From Patellaria atrata CBS 101060 (lineage: Eukaryota > Ascomycota > Dothideomycetes > Patellariales > Patellariaceae), in assembly GCA_010093705.1 (NCBI GenBank), contig MU006092.1:626623-690622 (forward strand): a DNA stretch of 64,000 nt. Direction: 5' to 3'. Each line of letters starts with the position of its first letter. The first letter of the stretch is position 1. Under the pieces are notes generated by a model, which saw only the letters and a list, made by a program, of their open reading frames with translations, was not told where the DNA came from and did not search any database. Below are positions 10,957-20,704 of this stretch, piece after piece. Made by a program: the position numbers and the translations under genes.

Positions 10957-12116
10957 TGTGTTGGTGGCGGCGGAAAGCGTATTGCTTCATGTGGTGGGAT
11001 GGTAGGGGAATACGTTTAATTTCGTATATTTATCGATAGGGAGAAAGAAGCAAAGCGGGAGGTAAAAACGGTCTTTCAACGGTTGCGGTGGTGGTGGTGG
11101 TGGTGGTGGTGGTTAGCAGATTGGCATGGCGGCTCACGACTTCTGTGTTTGGTGCGTAAGGTCAAATAGGGCAAATGGGGAAAATAGGGTGGTTCGGGTA
11201 CCTTAAAGGTCATGGAGGTACTGTAAAAGTTGGCTTATGCAGGAACACGCCTGTGACTGGGCATCTAGGCCCGTAAAGGGGGGCATACTACGGGGCTCTC
11301 GTGGCTCTTAACGGGGGAGATCACTTGGGCATTCACAGGTACTTTAGCCCCCTCTCCCTTCAGCCCTCTCATACGCCCAGAAACAGGAGTAAAAAATCGC
11401 ACAACTCGGTACCCGGTACCTAACCCTTCAGTACCTATTCCAGATTTTCTTTGTCTCCTAAATCCCCTTGTCCCGCCCAGGCAATAATTCCCCTTACCCA
11501 GCCAACCAGATTCACATCTACATAAACTACAGGAAATACAGAATACAGCAAGACGGCTTCAGGTAAACATCGTCCAGTTTCGTGAATAGAGGCACCTGCA
11601 TATATAGATTATTCAACATCAAACAATCTCTGCGGGGTCAACGAGCAAAAAAGCCATCCACCCAATGTCATCACCTCATGCAATAGAGTCTGGCTATTAA
11701 GAAACCGGTAAAAGGAAGTCACGGTCAAAGAACAACCTGAAACCGCTACTGAGCCCAAAGACACGGACAACCGGGACTCAAGCATCTACTCGCAACCCAA
11801 AACAGCTCAAGGCAGGGAAGACGTTTCGCCGTTCTGAATTAATTCCATCCTCCATAGTCCATACTTTTGAACGTTTCCCCATCCCCTCCAAAACTACACC
11901 CAAGTTTAGAAGAGGAACTAAGCTGTACATCAAACGACATTCTGAATCCGGCAAGTCGCAGGGACAAAAGCTTATTGTCCCGCACTCGCTGAAGATGCTG
12001 ACCTTTCCCTGCAAAAAGGCTATAATGGTCTGAATTAAGTGAGACGGATCAGAAAGATTGAAGGAAATCCTACTACCATGAAGCTTGAATTCACCTACCA
12101 TCACTCCTCCACATCT
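10957..12116. other. Promoter of SOG2 gene and 3' region of KH-domain gene
   Basis: About 1.16 kb. Next to SOG2 there is a GGT run and CT/GA-skewed promoter-like DNA. The half next to the KH gene is likely 3' untranslated. A 108-codon open frame on the minus strand at 11778-12104 has no recognisable features and is left out. Confidence 0.45.
11087..11113. repeat. GGT trinucleotide run in the SOG2 promoter
   Basis: About nine GGT units in a row, roughly 130-155 bases before the SOG2 start codon on the opposite strand (so ACC units on the gene's sense strand). Confidence 0.9.
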
Positions 12117-14106
12117 TTACAAGCCTGGTGGTGGAGGAACCTTGACATTATTAGAAGGTGTACTTTCGTAATTGACAAAAAAAAGGCTACTTACTGCGCT
12201 GTATCCTCCCGGCGGTGACGCAGCTGGGGGTGGGGGTGGAGGAGGGGGGGCTTCACTCGGTGGTGGTGGTGGTGGAACAGAGCCAGGAGCACTTGGTGTC
12301 GTCGTTCCTGGGGCTGCACCCGCTTGCTGGCCATAGTACTGCTGATACAGTTGAACATACGCCTGATATCCACCGTATGCAGCATAAGGGTCTTGTCCGT
12401 TCGCGGCATAATACTGTGCATAGTAGGCCGAGTAGTCTGCGGGAGTGCTTGGTGTACCTGGAGCGGCAGTAGGACTCATGGCTGACGAATTTGGGGGAGA
12501 TTGTTGGGTCCCATATCCGCTGTAACCACCTCCATAGTTGTTCTGATTCCGATCGCGATCTCCACCATAGTTTCCGCGATCTTGGTTATAGTTATTACCG
12601 TATCCGCGATGCTGAGGTCCACGTTCCTTGAACTGTTCATATTGAGTTTTGACATTGGCCAAGAGATCCATACAAAGCTCCTTAGCTTTCTTGACTTGCT
12701 CAGGATCTGGACCACTGTATACTAATTAGCAAGAACACCTTGATGGTTATGCGAAAAAGCAACTTACGCGACATGGAGATACATGGGCTCATCGCTTTCA
12801 CGGTTTGTACCATGCTCCATGAAACCAGAATTACGACCTTTAATCTGAACCCTACAACGAGTCTCGCTTTGAATATGCTTCACATACGCTCCTTGATGAC
12901 CAACTACCTGTGCCCTAAGGTTAAAGCCGGGAATTGGCTCGAGATCGACCGTGATACGCTCTTCTGGCCATTTGCGCTACAAATAGTTAGTAAATGTCCG
13001 TAAGATATTTACCAGCCATTCATTTTTACCCTTCCAAGCTCATCTCGCTCGACTGTATCCTGCTCGCGTCTGCGGAATCGGCGTTCGTCGACGAGATTCG
13101 GGAGTTCCTGTTGCATGAGTTCCTCGATTTTCGCTATAGCCTTTTCGAGGCCTTCTTTCGTCGTACTCGTGACATGGAGGTAAAGCGGTGGGGACTATAA
13201 TCTGTAAGTAGTGGGCAGCATCTTGAAAGAGCTAGATACCTACAGCTGCAGTTGCCATAGTTTTATCTGGGTAGTATTCGCCCCTGGTAGTGACATCTTC
13301 ACTTGTATAAGCATCTAAATCCTAAAACAAATATATCAGGTGAGCGGGTAGCGTACCGGCGCCAGTTTCTTCTTTAATCTAAATGTCACACCGGTGAGGT
13401 CAGCAAGTGCAAAACGGGGATCGGAAAATGCTAGTAAGACACTATTGTGTGAGCTTCAGACATTCCCACAAACAAGCATTATAGACAATTAAATAAAAAG
13501 GGTGAACCTCTAAGTCTTCTCGTCCATCTACTTGACTGTGTTTACCAGCCGAGAGATGGGAGCAAGACTTTTGAAGGAATAAACAGTCCTGCGGGCATCA
13601 GTGGCTTTATAACAACAAAAATATTTACCATTTTTTGCGTGGAGCCTTTAGTCAGTGTGTAGCGATTTCTCAAGTCATTAACTTCTATATCCTTGATATA
13701 ATCGCCATCTTGCGTATAAACCTGACCATTGGTGTTGGACGAGGGGGGTTTGATGGTCGCGGAGGTCTAAGTAGACATACAATGTTAGCATCACCGTACA
13801 GCACAGATTAACAATTTCCACGTTACTTACTGATCGAATAGGTGGAACATCCACATGCTGTATCCCCTTCTTCGATTGAAGTGAAGCGTTGATTCTCGCA
13901 GCGGCTGCCGCTGCTGCTGCAGCTGGATCAGAACCTTTCCTTTCAGCTGTAGTAGCGGGACTACGAGAATCGCGGATAATAGGACTACGACTACGCCTTG
14001 ATTCGGATTTGCGTGATGATGGAGATCTTGAACGTCGATCGAATCTGCTAGCTCTCACAGGCTCGACCTGGTCGAACCGTGACCGTTTGCGGGGTTCCTC
14101 TCCCAT
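12117..14106 (-). CDS. KH-domain RNA-binding protein (KHDC4/BLOM7-like, splicing-associated)
   Basis: Eight exons (14106-13831, 13766-13629, 13378-13357, 13314-13244, 13194-13030, 12976-12768, 12714-12195, 12140-12117) give 474 residues. The N-terminus is an Arg/Ser-rich segment (RSRFDQVEP, SRSPSSRKSESRRSRSP), followed by a poly-Ala run ending AARINASLQSKKG, a hallmark of KHDC4 relatives. KH1 lies around 115-205 (DLRNRYTLTKGSTQKMIKEE, VTTRGEYYPD) and KH2 around 240-300 (GFNLRAQVVGHQGAYVKHI). The tail is rich in Tyr, Gln and Pro and ends VPPPPGL. Human KHDC4 binds pre-mRNA and affects splicing; a nuclear role here is inferred. The 22-nt exon 3 and the 54-nt in-frame last intron are notable. 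It shares a 344-base divergent promoter with ILV6. Confidence 0.88.
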
Positions 14107-14450
14107 TATAAACTGCTATGGTAATAATAAGTGCTGCGTAATGAGAGTTTCAGAATCGTTCTGATTGACGCCGAGGTCAAATGTTGCCTAGGAAAAGAAA
14201 GAAGAAGTTATCGATCGTGAAAGTTTGTCCTAGTTTGCGGCTGCACGGTGAATTCCGCGAGCTTTATCCGACGGCTCGAGGACCGGGCTTGGCAGTTTGC
14301 TTCCGACCATCGGCTCGTGGCTCTCTGGGGAAAGTCTACGCTCTGAGTCCACATTTTCCCAAAACCCTCACCGTTCTTCAGTTTCCCATCCCATCGTCCC
14401 AATTCTTTCTCTACGACCTCAGCTGAAGTTTCTCGAGCTCAACCACCATA
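14107..14450. promoter_or_regulatory. Divergent promoter, KH-domain gene / ILV6
   Basis: 344 bases between two start codons. TGAGTCC at 14344-14350 is one base from the Gcn4/Cpc1 consensus and lies about 100 bases before the ILV6 start, where such a site would fit the gene's pathway. CT-rich DNA fills the last 60 bases before ILV6. Confidence 0.4.
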
Positions 14451-15501
14451 ATGGCTACCAGGCGAGCTCTCACAGCTCTGCCAAAACACACGCTCTTTCG
14501 CCCTATCGCTAGAAAATCACCGACCACCTTCAGATATCCAACGCAATGTCGACTTCAATCGACTTCCTCCTCGACCTCAGCAATGACATACAAAGCTACG
14601 CATCGTCGAGGAGCTCCCCCCTTACCTGTGTCTGACTCTCCCCCCACCTGGTCCGCCCAAGAAGCCGTTAGCAGCATCCTCTACGAGACACCACCACCCT
14701 CCTCCACACCACCCCAACGCCACGTCCTAAATTGCCTCGTGCAAAACGAGCCCGGTGTGCTCTCTCGCGTCTCCGGGATTCTCGCAGCCCGTGGCTTCAA
14801 CATCGACTCCTTGGTCGTATGCAACACCGAAGTAGAAGATCTCTCCCGCATGACCATCGTGCTGCAAGGCCAGGACGGCGTCGTCGAGCAAGCCCGACGC
14901 CAACTCGAAGACCTCGTCCCCGTGTGGGCGGTGCTCGATTACACCGCGGCGCCCCTCGTCCAGCGCGAACTCCTGCTCGCTAAAGTCTCGATCCTCGGTC
15001 CCGAGTACTTCGAAGAGCTGCTCGCGCACCATCGCGACATGGTCGCAGGCCCGGAAATAGCCGAAGGAGAGTCGGAAGGGCAACCTGATGCTGATGCTCA
15101 AGCCCGGGCAAAAGCCCAAGAGTCCCTCCGTCGCGATTTCCACCCTTCGAATTTGGCAGTCAGCCAGGCCCTGAGGCATAAGCACCAGCATCTGGACGCT
15201 ATCACGAAGCTAACGCATCAATTTGGAGGGAAGGTGTTGGATATCAGTACGAATAACTGCATCGTAGAGGTCAGCGCGAAACCTACGAGAATCGAGAGTT
15301 TCATGAAATTAGTTGCGCCATTTGGCATCTTGGAGAGCGCGAGGACAGGTGAGAAGTAACCCGAGAATCCTCACCATTCGTAGGCACTGATCAGATATAG
15401 GTCTTATGGCTCTTCCCCGTTCCCCACTTTACGGTCCTAATGAAGTCGAAGAGAAGGACGCCGAGGACGTCGTGGACCAAAGTACCCTCCCCCCAGGCTA
15501 A
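14451..15501 (+). CDS. ilv6: Acetolactate synthase small (regulatory) subunit, mitochondrial
   Basis: Two exons (14451-15348, 15401-15501) give 332 residues. The first 45 residues are basic and Ser/Thr-rich, as in a mitochondrial presequence. An ACT domain follows at about 85-165: RHVLNCLVQNEPGVLSRVSG, ILAARGFNIDSLVVCNTEVE, LSRMTIVLQGQ. The second half carries the ALS_ss_C region (QRELLLAKVSILGPEYFEEL, FGGKVLDISTNNCIVEVSAK). The short second exon adds GLMALPRSPLYGPNE and the stop. This subunit activates the catalytic Ilv2 subunit and confers valine feedback inhibition on the first common step of valine, leucine and isoleucine synthesis. It is convergent with the ornithine carbamoyltransferase gene, whose stop lies 259 bases away. 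Confidence 0.96.
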
Positions 15502-15760
15502 AAAGAAAATAGACCTACAAAATTACGGGCGGAATAATCTGATGTCGTTCTCATCTAGAACAGGTGTTCGGAGTCGTTTTCATCGCGTATTTGTACATAA
15601 GTTCTAATTGAAGATCTGACGTTTATTATGCATAGTGATCATCAACGCTTGAAACTAGACCTCTTGCCACGATTCTCGCCTATGTAACTAGTATTTTCGT
15701 TACGAGTACCGCTCAATGGCTAATTCGCAAACTGTCCTCAAACACATTCCCTCTCACCTC

Positions 15761-16965
15761 TTATGGATGCTGCTGAAATAAGACCTCGTCTCCCTCAATG
15801 ATCTTCCCTTTATTAACCACAAAAGCCTCCAACGCGGCAATGGCTGCCCAGAGCCTATTCTCCGCCTCCGGAAACACCAAGCTCCTCTCACTATAGAACA
15901 CCTCGTCACTGACCTCCTCTGGATGTCTAGGCAAACAATGCATGAACTTCCATCCCGGCTTCGCGGCCCCTTTCTTCGCCATCTCATTCGTCACCTGGAA
16001 GCCCTCGAACGCCTTCAACCGCTTTGCCGATTCGTCCTCCTGTCCCATTGAGATCCAGGTGTCTGTAACAATGACGTCAGCATCTTTGACGGCGTCGAGG
16101 GGTGACGCGGTGGTGCGGAGCGAACCGGGGGTTGGGGACGAGGAGGCGGAGGAGTGGATTAGATCGGTCATGTTGTCTGGAATTTCGTAACCTTGGGGTG
16201 TTGCAACCGCTACATTAACACCCAGTTTGGCTGCTCCAATCGCCAGGTCGAATAGCACGTTGTTTGCGTCGCCTACCCAGGCGATGTTGAGGCCTTCGAG
16301 CCCTAGACCGGCGCGGCCGGCTGGGGATGAGGGGAGAGAGAACGCTTCATGCAGGGTTAGGAGATCGGCGATTGTTTGGAGGGGGTGGAAGTCGGAGGAG
16401 AGGGCGTTTATGATGGGAACGCTGGAGTGTTGGGCTAGAGAGACGACGTCGGAGTGGGGTCCTACGCGGGCGACGATGGAGGAGACCATGCTGGAGATTA
16501 CAGTTGCGGTGTCGCGGAGGGACTCGTTGACCTGGGATACTGTTAGTGGTGGAGGGGAAGATCAGATGGTAAGGGAAAATCAGATGGTAGGGGAAGATCA
16601 GATGGTAAGGGGGATCATACTCCTAACTGAATGTCATCCTTCCCCAGGAACATAGCATGTCCACCTAGTGTCGCTACAGCTCCTTCAGTCGAAACTCGAG
16701 TGCGGGTACTACGTTTGCTGAAGCTCATAGCTACAGTCTTCCCCGCTAGGGCACCCAGCAAGTTCCTAGGTATCAGCCCGGACTTGATGGCTTGTTTGTG
16801 TGATGCTGCATTTCTGACTAGAGCAGTGAGTTCTGAAGGTGTCAGATCTGCGATTGAAAGGAAGTGACGGGGTGCAAATGGTGAAATTGCATGGGAGGAG
16901 TATGTGCGGATCTGGGGTTTGATAATGGTGACGAGAGCTCGATTTGCGGGGCGAAATAGACGCAT
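15761..16965 (-). CDS. argB: Ornithine carbamoyltransferase, mitochondrial
   Basis: Two exons (16965-16621, 16531-15761) give 371 residues. The start MRLFRPANRALV is preferred to an in-frame ATG ten codons upstream because it opens a typical mitochondrial presequence (basic, to about residue 30). The carbamoyl-phosphate loop SFSKRSTRTRVSTEG and the later HCLPRHPEEVSDEVFYS motif with the active-site Cys are intact; DDIQLGVNESLRDT spans the splice junction. The enzyme makes citrulline from ornithine and carbamoyl phosphate in the arginine pathway. The intron of 89 nt contains three copies of a 17-19 bp tandem unit. A perfect Gcn4/Cpc1 heptamer lies 115 bases upstream of the start, fitting cross-pathway control. 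The symbol follows Aspergillus usage; arg3 is the yeast name. Confidence 0.97.
16554..16609. repeat. Short tandem repeat within the ornithine carbamoyltransferase intron
   Basis: Three near-identical copies of a 17-19 base unit of the form GGGGAAGATCAGATGGTAA lie head to tail and make up most of the intron. Confidence 0.85.
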
Positions 16966-17421
16966 TGTAGGAAATTTGAGGGTGAAATAGATCAATTGAA
17001 ATTTTCAAGATTGAAAATATATATTTCTTTCTCATAAAATGAAGTTGAGATATGTTACATGGCTCCTATAAAACTTTGTTGACTCATGTGTGCCTTAAAA
17101 GAAAATCTGGGGAACGATCAGCTGCAATCGATATCTTATCATTAGCCCGTGCCTGACGATGCTTGGCAGCGGCTTAGTTCGCTCAGGCCGGGTTCCCGTC
17201 TCAATGTGTCTAGTCGTCATACGAGTACTCTGTACGTCCTTAGGTAGTCCTACAGGATTCTAACACCTGTAAACCTATCTATACCTCTCATACATCCACT
17301 TGTTCTTCTTTCAAGCTACTATATACCCCCTCTCTTTCCATTAGACCTTCTTGTTTCTTTCTTGATGATGTGGTAACCTAGAAACAGCCCTCAACGACCA
17401 TCGTCAGCCGCCGCCGTAACC
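16966..17421. promoter_or_regulatory. Divergent promoter, ornithine carbamoyltransferase / Tag1-like gene
   Basis: 456 bases between two start codons. It contains the TGACTCA site near the ornithine carbamoyltransferase end and a CT-rich tract (about 17290-17370) before the Tag1-like gene. Confidence 0.6.
17080..17086. promoter_or_regulatory. Gcn4/Cpc1-type site TGACTCA upstream of ornithine carbamoyltransferase
   Basis: A perfect TGACTCA lies 115 bases before the ornithine carbamoyltransferase start in the 456-base divergent promoter shared with the Tag1-like gene. Arginine genes are classical targets of general amino-acid control in fungi, so this site is likely functional, but no binding data can be read from sequence. 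Confidence 0.6.
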
Positions 17422-20400
17422 ATGGCTGAATCTCTAACTTGGGCTTCTACTAGAACGACTTCAAGACCTTCATCGAAGAAGTCGAGTAGATCGAACAAAT
17501 CGCATAATTCTAGTCCAAGCGAACAAACACCTCTCTTATCGCAAGAAACACCACATCACAGTGACGATGAGTCGGTACGCGACAGCCCACGCTCACCCGC
17601 CACCTCCGCCCTTCTACGAAACATAACCGGCACTACGCCGTCAAGTAAAAAGAGATTAAGAAGATGGCCAAGTTTTGTAGCACTGTTATTGTTGTGTATA
17701 GCTGTAATCCTTATTATGGCGCTGGGCTTCTTTGTCCCAGAAACCGTAGAGGAGTATGCCACCCAGGCCGTGGCTTTTGAACCCACGAGCTTGTCGATAG
17801 ATTCCTTCACGGATAATGGGGTCAGGGCGAGGGTGCAGGGTGATTTTTATATGGATGCTTCGAAGGTGCATAAGAAATCTGTTCGCGATATTGGGCGTTT
17901 TGGGACTTGGTTGGCGAAGGAAGTCGAGAGCGAGAAATCGAACGTCGAAGTGTATATGCCAGAGTATGGAAATGCAGTTTTGGGCACTGCCGTGGTCCCC
18001 GCTATCAAGGTTAATATTCGAAATGGGCACAAGACACACCTCGACTTCCTAACGGACTTGGAGCCGGGTTCGAAAGACGCCATAAGAAGAGTAGCAAGAG
18101 ACTGGATGGAAGGGAGAATAAGCTCTCTCAGCGTTCGTGGAAAGGCCACCGTACCTCTTAAATCTGGAATATTCAATTTGGGAAAGCAGACGATCGAACA
18201 GACTTTAGTGTTTAAAGGTATTCCTTTTGTTGCCATTATATGCGATGGGTCCACACTAACTCTTCTCTAAGGCGATGATGTTCCTGAACTTCCAGCTTAC
18301 AGTATCGGAAAAGTCAACATACACGAAGTTAATATTCCCGGTGCTGATAATGGCGTGGCCGCGGACGTGTCTGTTAAGATATCCAACGACTACCCCCTAG
18401 ATTTCCTCGTTCCCTCTATGAGCTTCTCGATATTAGTCGACAATTGCCTTCCTTCAGATCCTTACATCAGCGTCGCGGATGCGACCACAGCGGACATCCA
18501 CGTCCAGCCCAAGACAGATATCACGCTTAATGTGACGGGCATAGTTCGCCAGTTACCGGAGTCGTTGACAGCTGTATGTCCGGACTCGACCAATTCACCC
18601 CTCGATATGTTCATAAATGACTATATTCATGGTGAGGACACCACTATCTACGTCAAAGGATCAGACTCGCCGCACGAAGGGACCCCCCCTTGGATCACAG
18701 AGCTCATATCTGGTATCACTATTCCTGTACCATTCTCAGGCCACACTTTCGGGCACCTTATCAGAAACTTTTCCTTAACTGATGTCAATTTCCATTTACC
18801 AGACCCTTTCGCTGAGCCAGATACACCAGAAGCGCAGCCAAAGATATCAGCAAAGATCGACGTGCTTGTTGCACTTCCAGAGGAGATGAATTTCCCTGTG
18901 GATGTCGATCGTGTAAAAGCTAACGCAAATGTTTTCTATAACGACAGGAAACTCGGAGAACTCAATCTCAACAAGTGGCAGAAGGCCAATTCCACTCGGA
19001 TTGAGGGACATGGAGACGAACCGCCCACCCTAGAGGTACAATCCATCATCAAGAAAGTACCACTCGAAATCACAGACCAAGACGTTTTTACCGAGGTCTT
19101 GGAAGCTCTTCTTCTTGGTAGTAGTCCCGTGTTTCTAGCCATCAAGGCAGAGGTCGACGTAGAAATGGCGACAACGTTGGGCGCGTTTCCTGTGAGAAGG
19201 ATACCAGCGGAGGGTATAGTTCCTGTAAAGCGTTAGTCTCACTCGAATAGAATTTCTTTTCCTCACGTCGGTACGTTCGCGGTGAAAGGATATCGGCTAA
19301 TTCTAGCTTTGATAACACCAGCTATTGGAAAGGGAGATGGGAGCGACAAGGGGGGATTTCCGTCCGTGAAACTTAAAGTCGGCGAGCTAGAGATCGTTGA
19401 TACGACCAAGACGTCCATCACTCTGCAGGCCAAAGTCAATTTCACAAACCCTACGAAGTATACGGCGACGATTCCCTTTTTCGACATCGAGATGCTGGCA
19501 AACGACACAGTTCTTGGCCATGGCATCGTGAAGAATGCCACCGTAGTGCCCGGTTTCAATGAAAACATGGTCGTCACCGCAGTTTGGGATCCCTTTACCT
19601 CAAGCGGTGAGAATGGAACTTTGATTGGCAGGGAACTCTTGTCTCAGTATATCTCTGGTGTGTGGCGCCTAGGACTCATAAGCGTTTACTCATAGAGCGT
19701 CGTAATCGATTGGACTAGCGCTGACAATGCAACACAGGATACAATGCTACCATCACTGTCAAGACTCACAGCAAGTCAGTACCGGCACAACCGGCGTTAG
19801 GTCGGGCGTTGGAAAAATTTGCTGTTACGATGCCGATGCCGAAGCTTGGCGGCCACAAGAAGCCGGGTGGTGGCGACGGTGACGATGGAGATAGAGATGG
19901 GGACGATGGACCTACAAAGTTCATTCAAGATACCACGGTAAGAGAAATTTTTTAGTTCATTGGTTCTGATACTACGTTCGAAAATTTTTCAGCCCGTATT
20001 CGATCAGCCATGTCTGGGATTCGTAATCATGGGTATCTTCACTTTCTCACCGGCCTCTCATCCCGTTCAACAAGGTTCCCTAATTGAGAATTATTCTTTT
20101 CATCTTCGTTTCCGCTTTCCTTAACAGTTCGACGACGTTACGGTGGAGGTAAATGTCATGTCATGCATCACCCTCCTGTATCCTCTTTGTTCACCCTGTT
20201 CCTAACCGTCTTCTTACCCCCTATCAACTGCCCCTTCTCATTCTCCATGTCAAACTCTTCTTATCCTCTCTTCCCCAGTGATATCCATACCCCTTCCCTG
20301 TGCCCGTGTTCCCCCCCTTCCCCCCCGGTTTCCTTCAACCCCCATCCCCACACTAACCCCCACAGATGCACCTCCTAACTTCAACCGCCCTCTTTCACCT

Positions 20401-20704
20401 CCTCTCACCCCTGCGCACAACAACAATCTACCTAACCTCCCTCAATGCAACCGCATACTACGAATCCCATCCCGCCGGCCACATCCTCTACAACCTCCCC
20501 TTCGCCGTTCCACCCGGGCTCTCCGAGTCCCCGCGTCTCCCTGTTGACTGGAACCTCGGTAGCGTGGGATATGACGCTGTAAGGAAGGCGCTAGGCGGAA
20601 CGCTGAAGTTGGACGCGTTTGCGGAGGCCGGCGTGAGGATTGGGATGTGGAGGGAGGAAGTGTGGGTGAGGACGAAGGGGGTTGGGGCCAGGGTGAGGTT
20701 GTAG
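17422..20704 (+). CDS. tag1: Tag1-like vacuolar membrane protein (DUF3712 family)
   Basis: Five exons (17422-18217, 18272-19231, 19307-19657, 19738-19937, 20366-20704) give 881 residues. The cytosolic N-terminus is Ser-rich and carries EQTPLLS (34-40), which fits the acidic dileucine signal used by AP-3 cargo going to the vacuole. One transmembrane helix follows at about 83-105 (ALLLLCIAVILIMALGFFVP), then a long lumenal region with many N-glycosylation sequons (LNVTG, NFSLT, NATVV). Blocks such as TLVFKGDDVPELPAYSIGKV, VTAVWDPFT and LGRALEKFAV are typical of the fungal family often labelled pre-rRNA processing protein. Yeast Tag1 is needed to end autophagy during long starvation. The last intron is 428 nt, much longer than the others; a 40-nt alternative exon inside it (19993-20032) is possible but not needed for frame. 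Confidence 0.85.
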
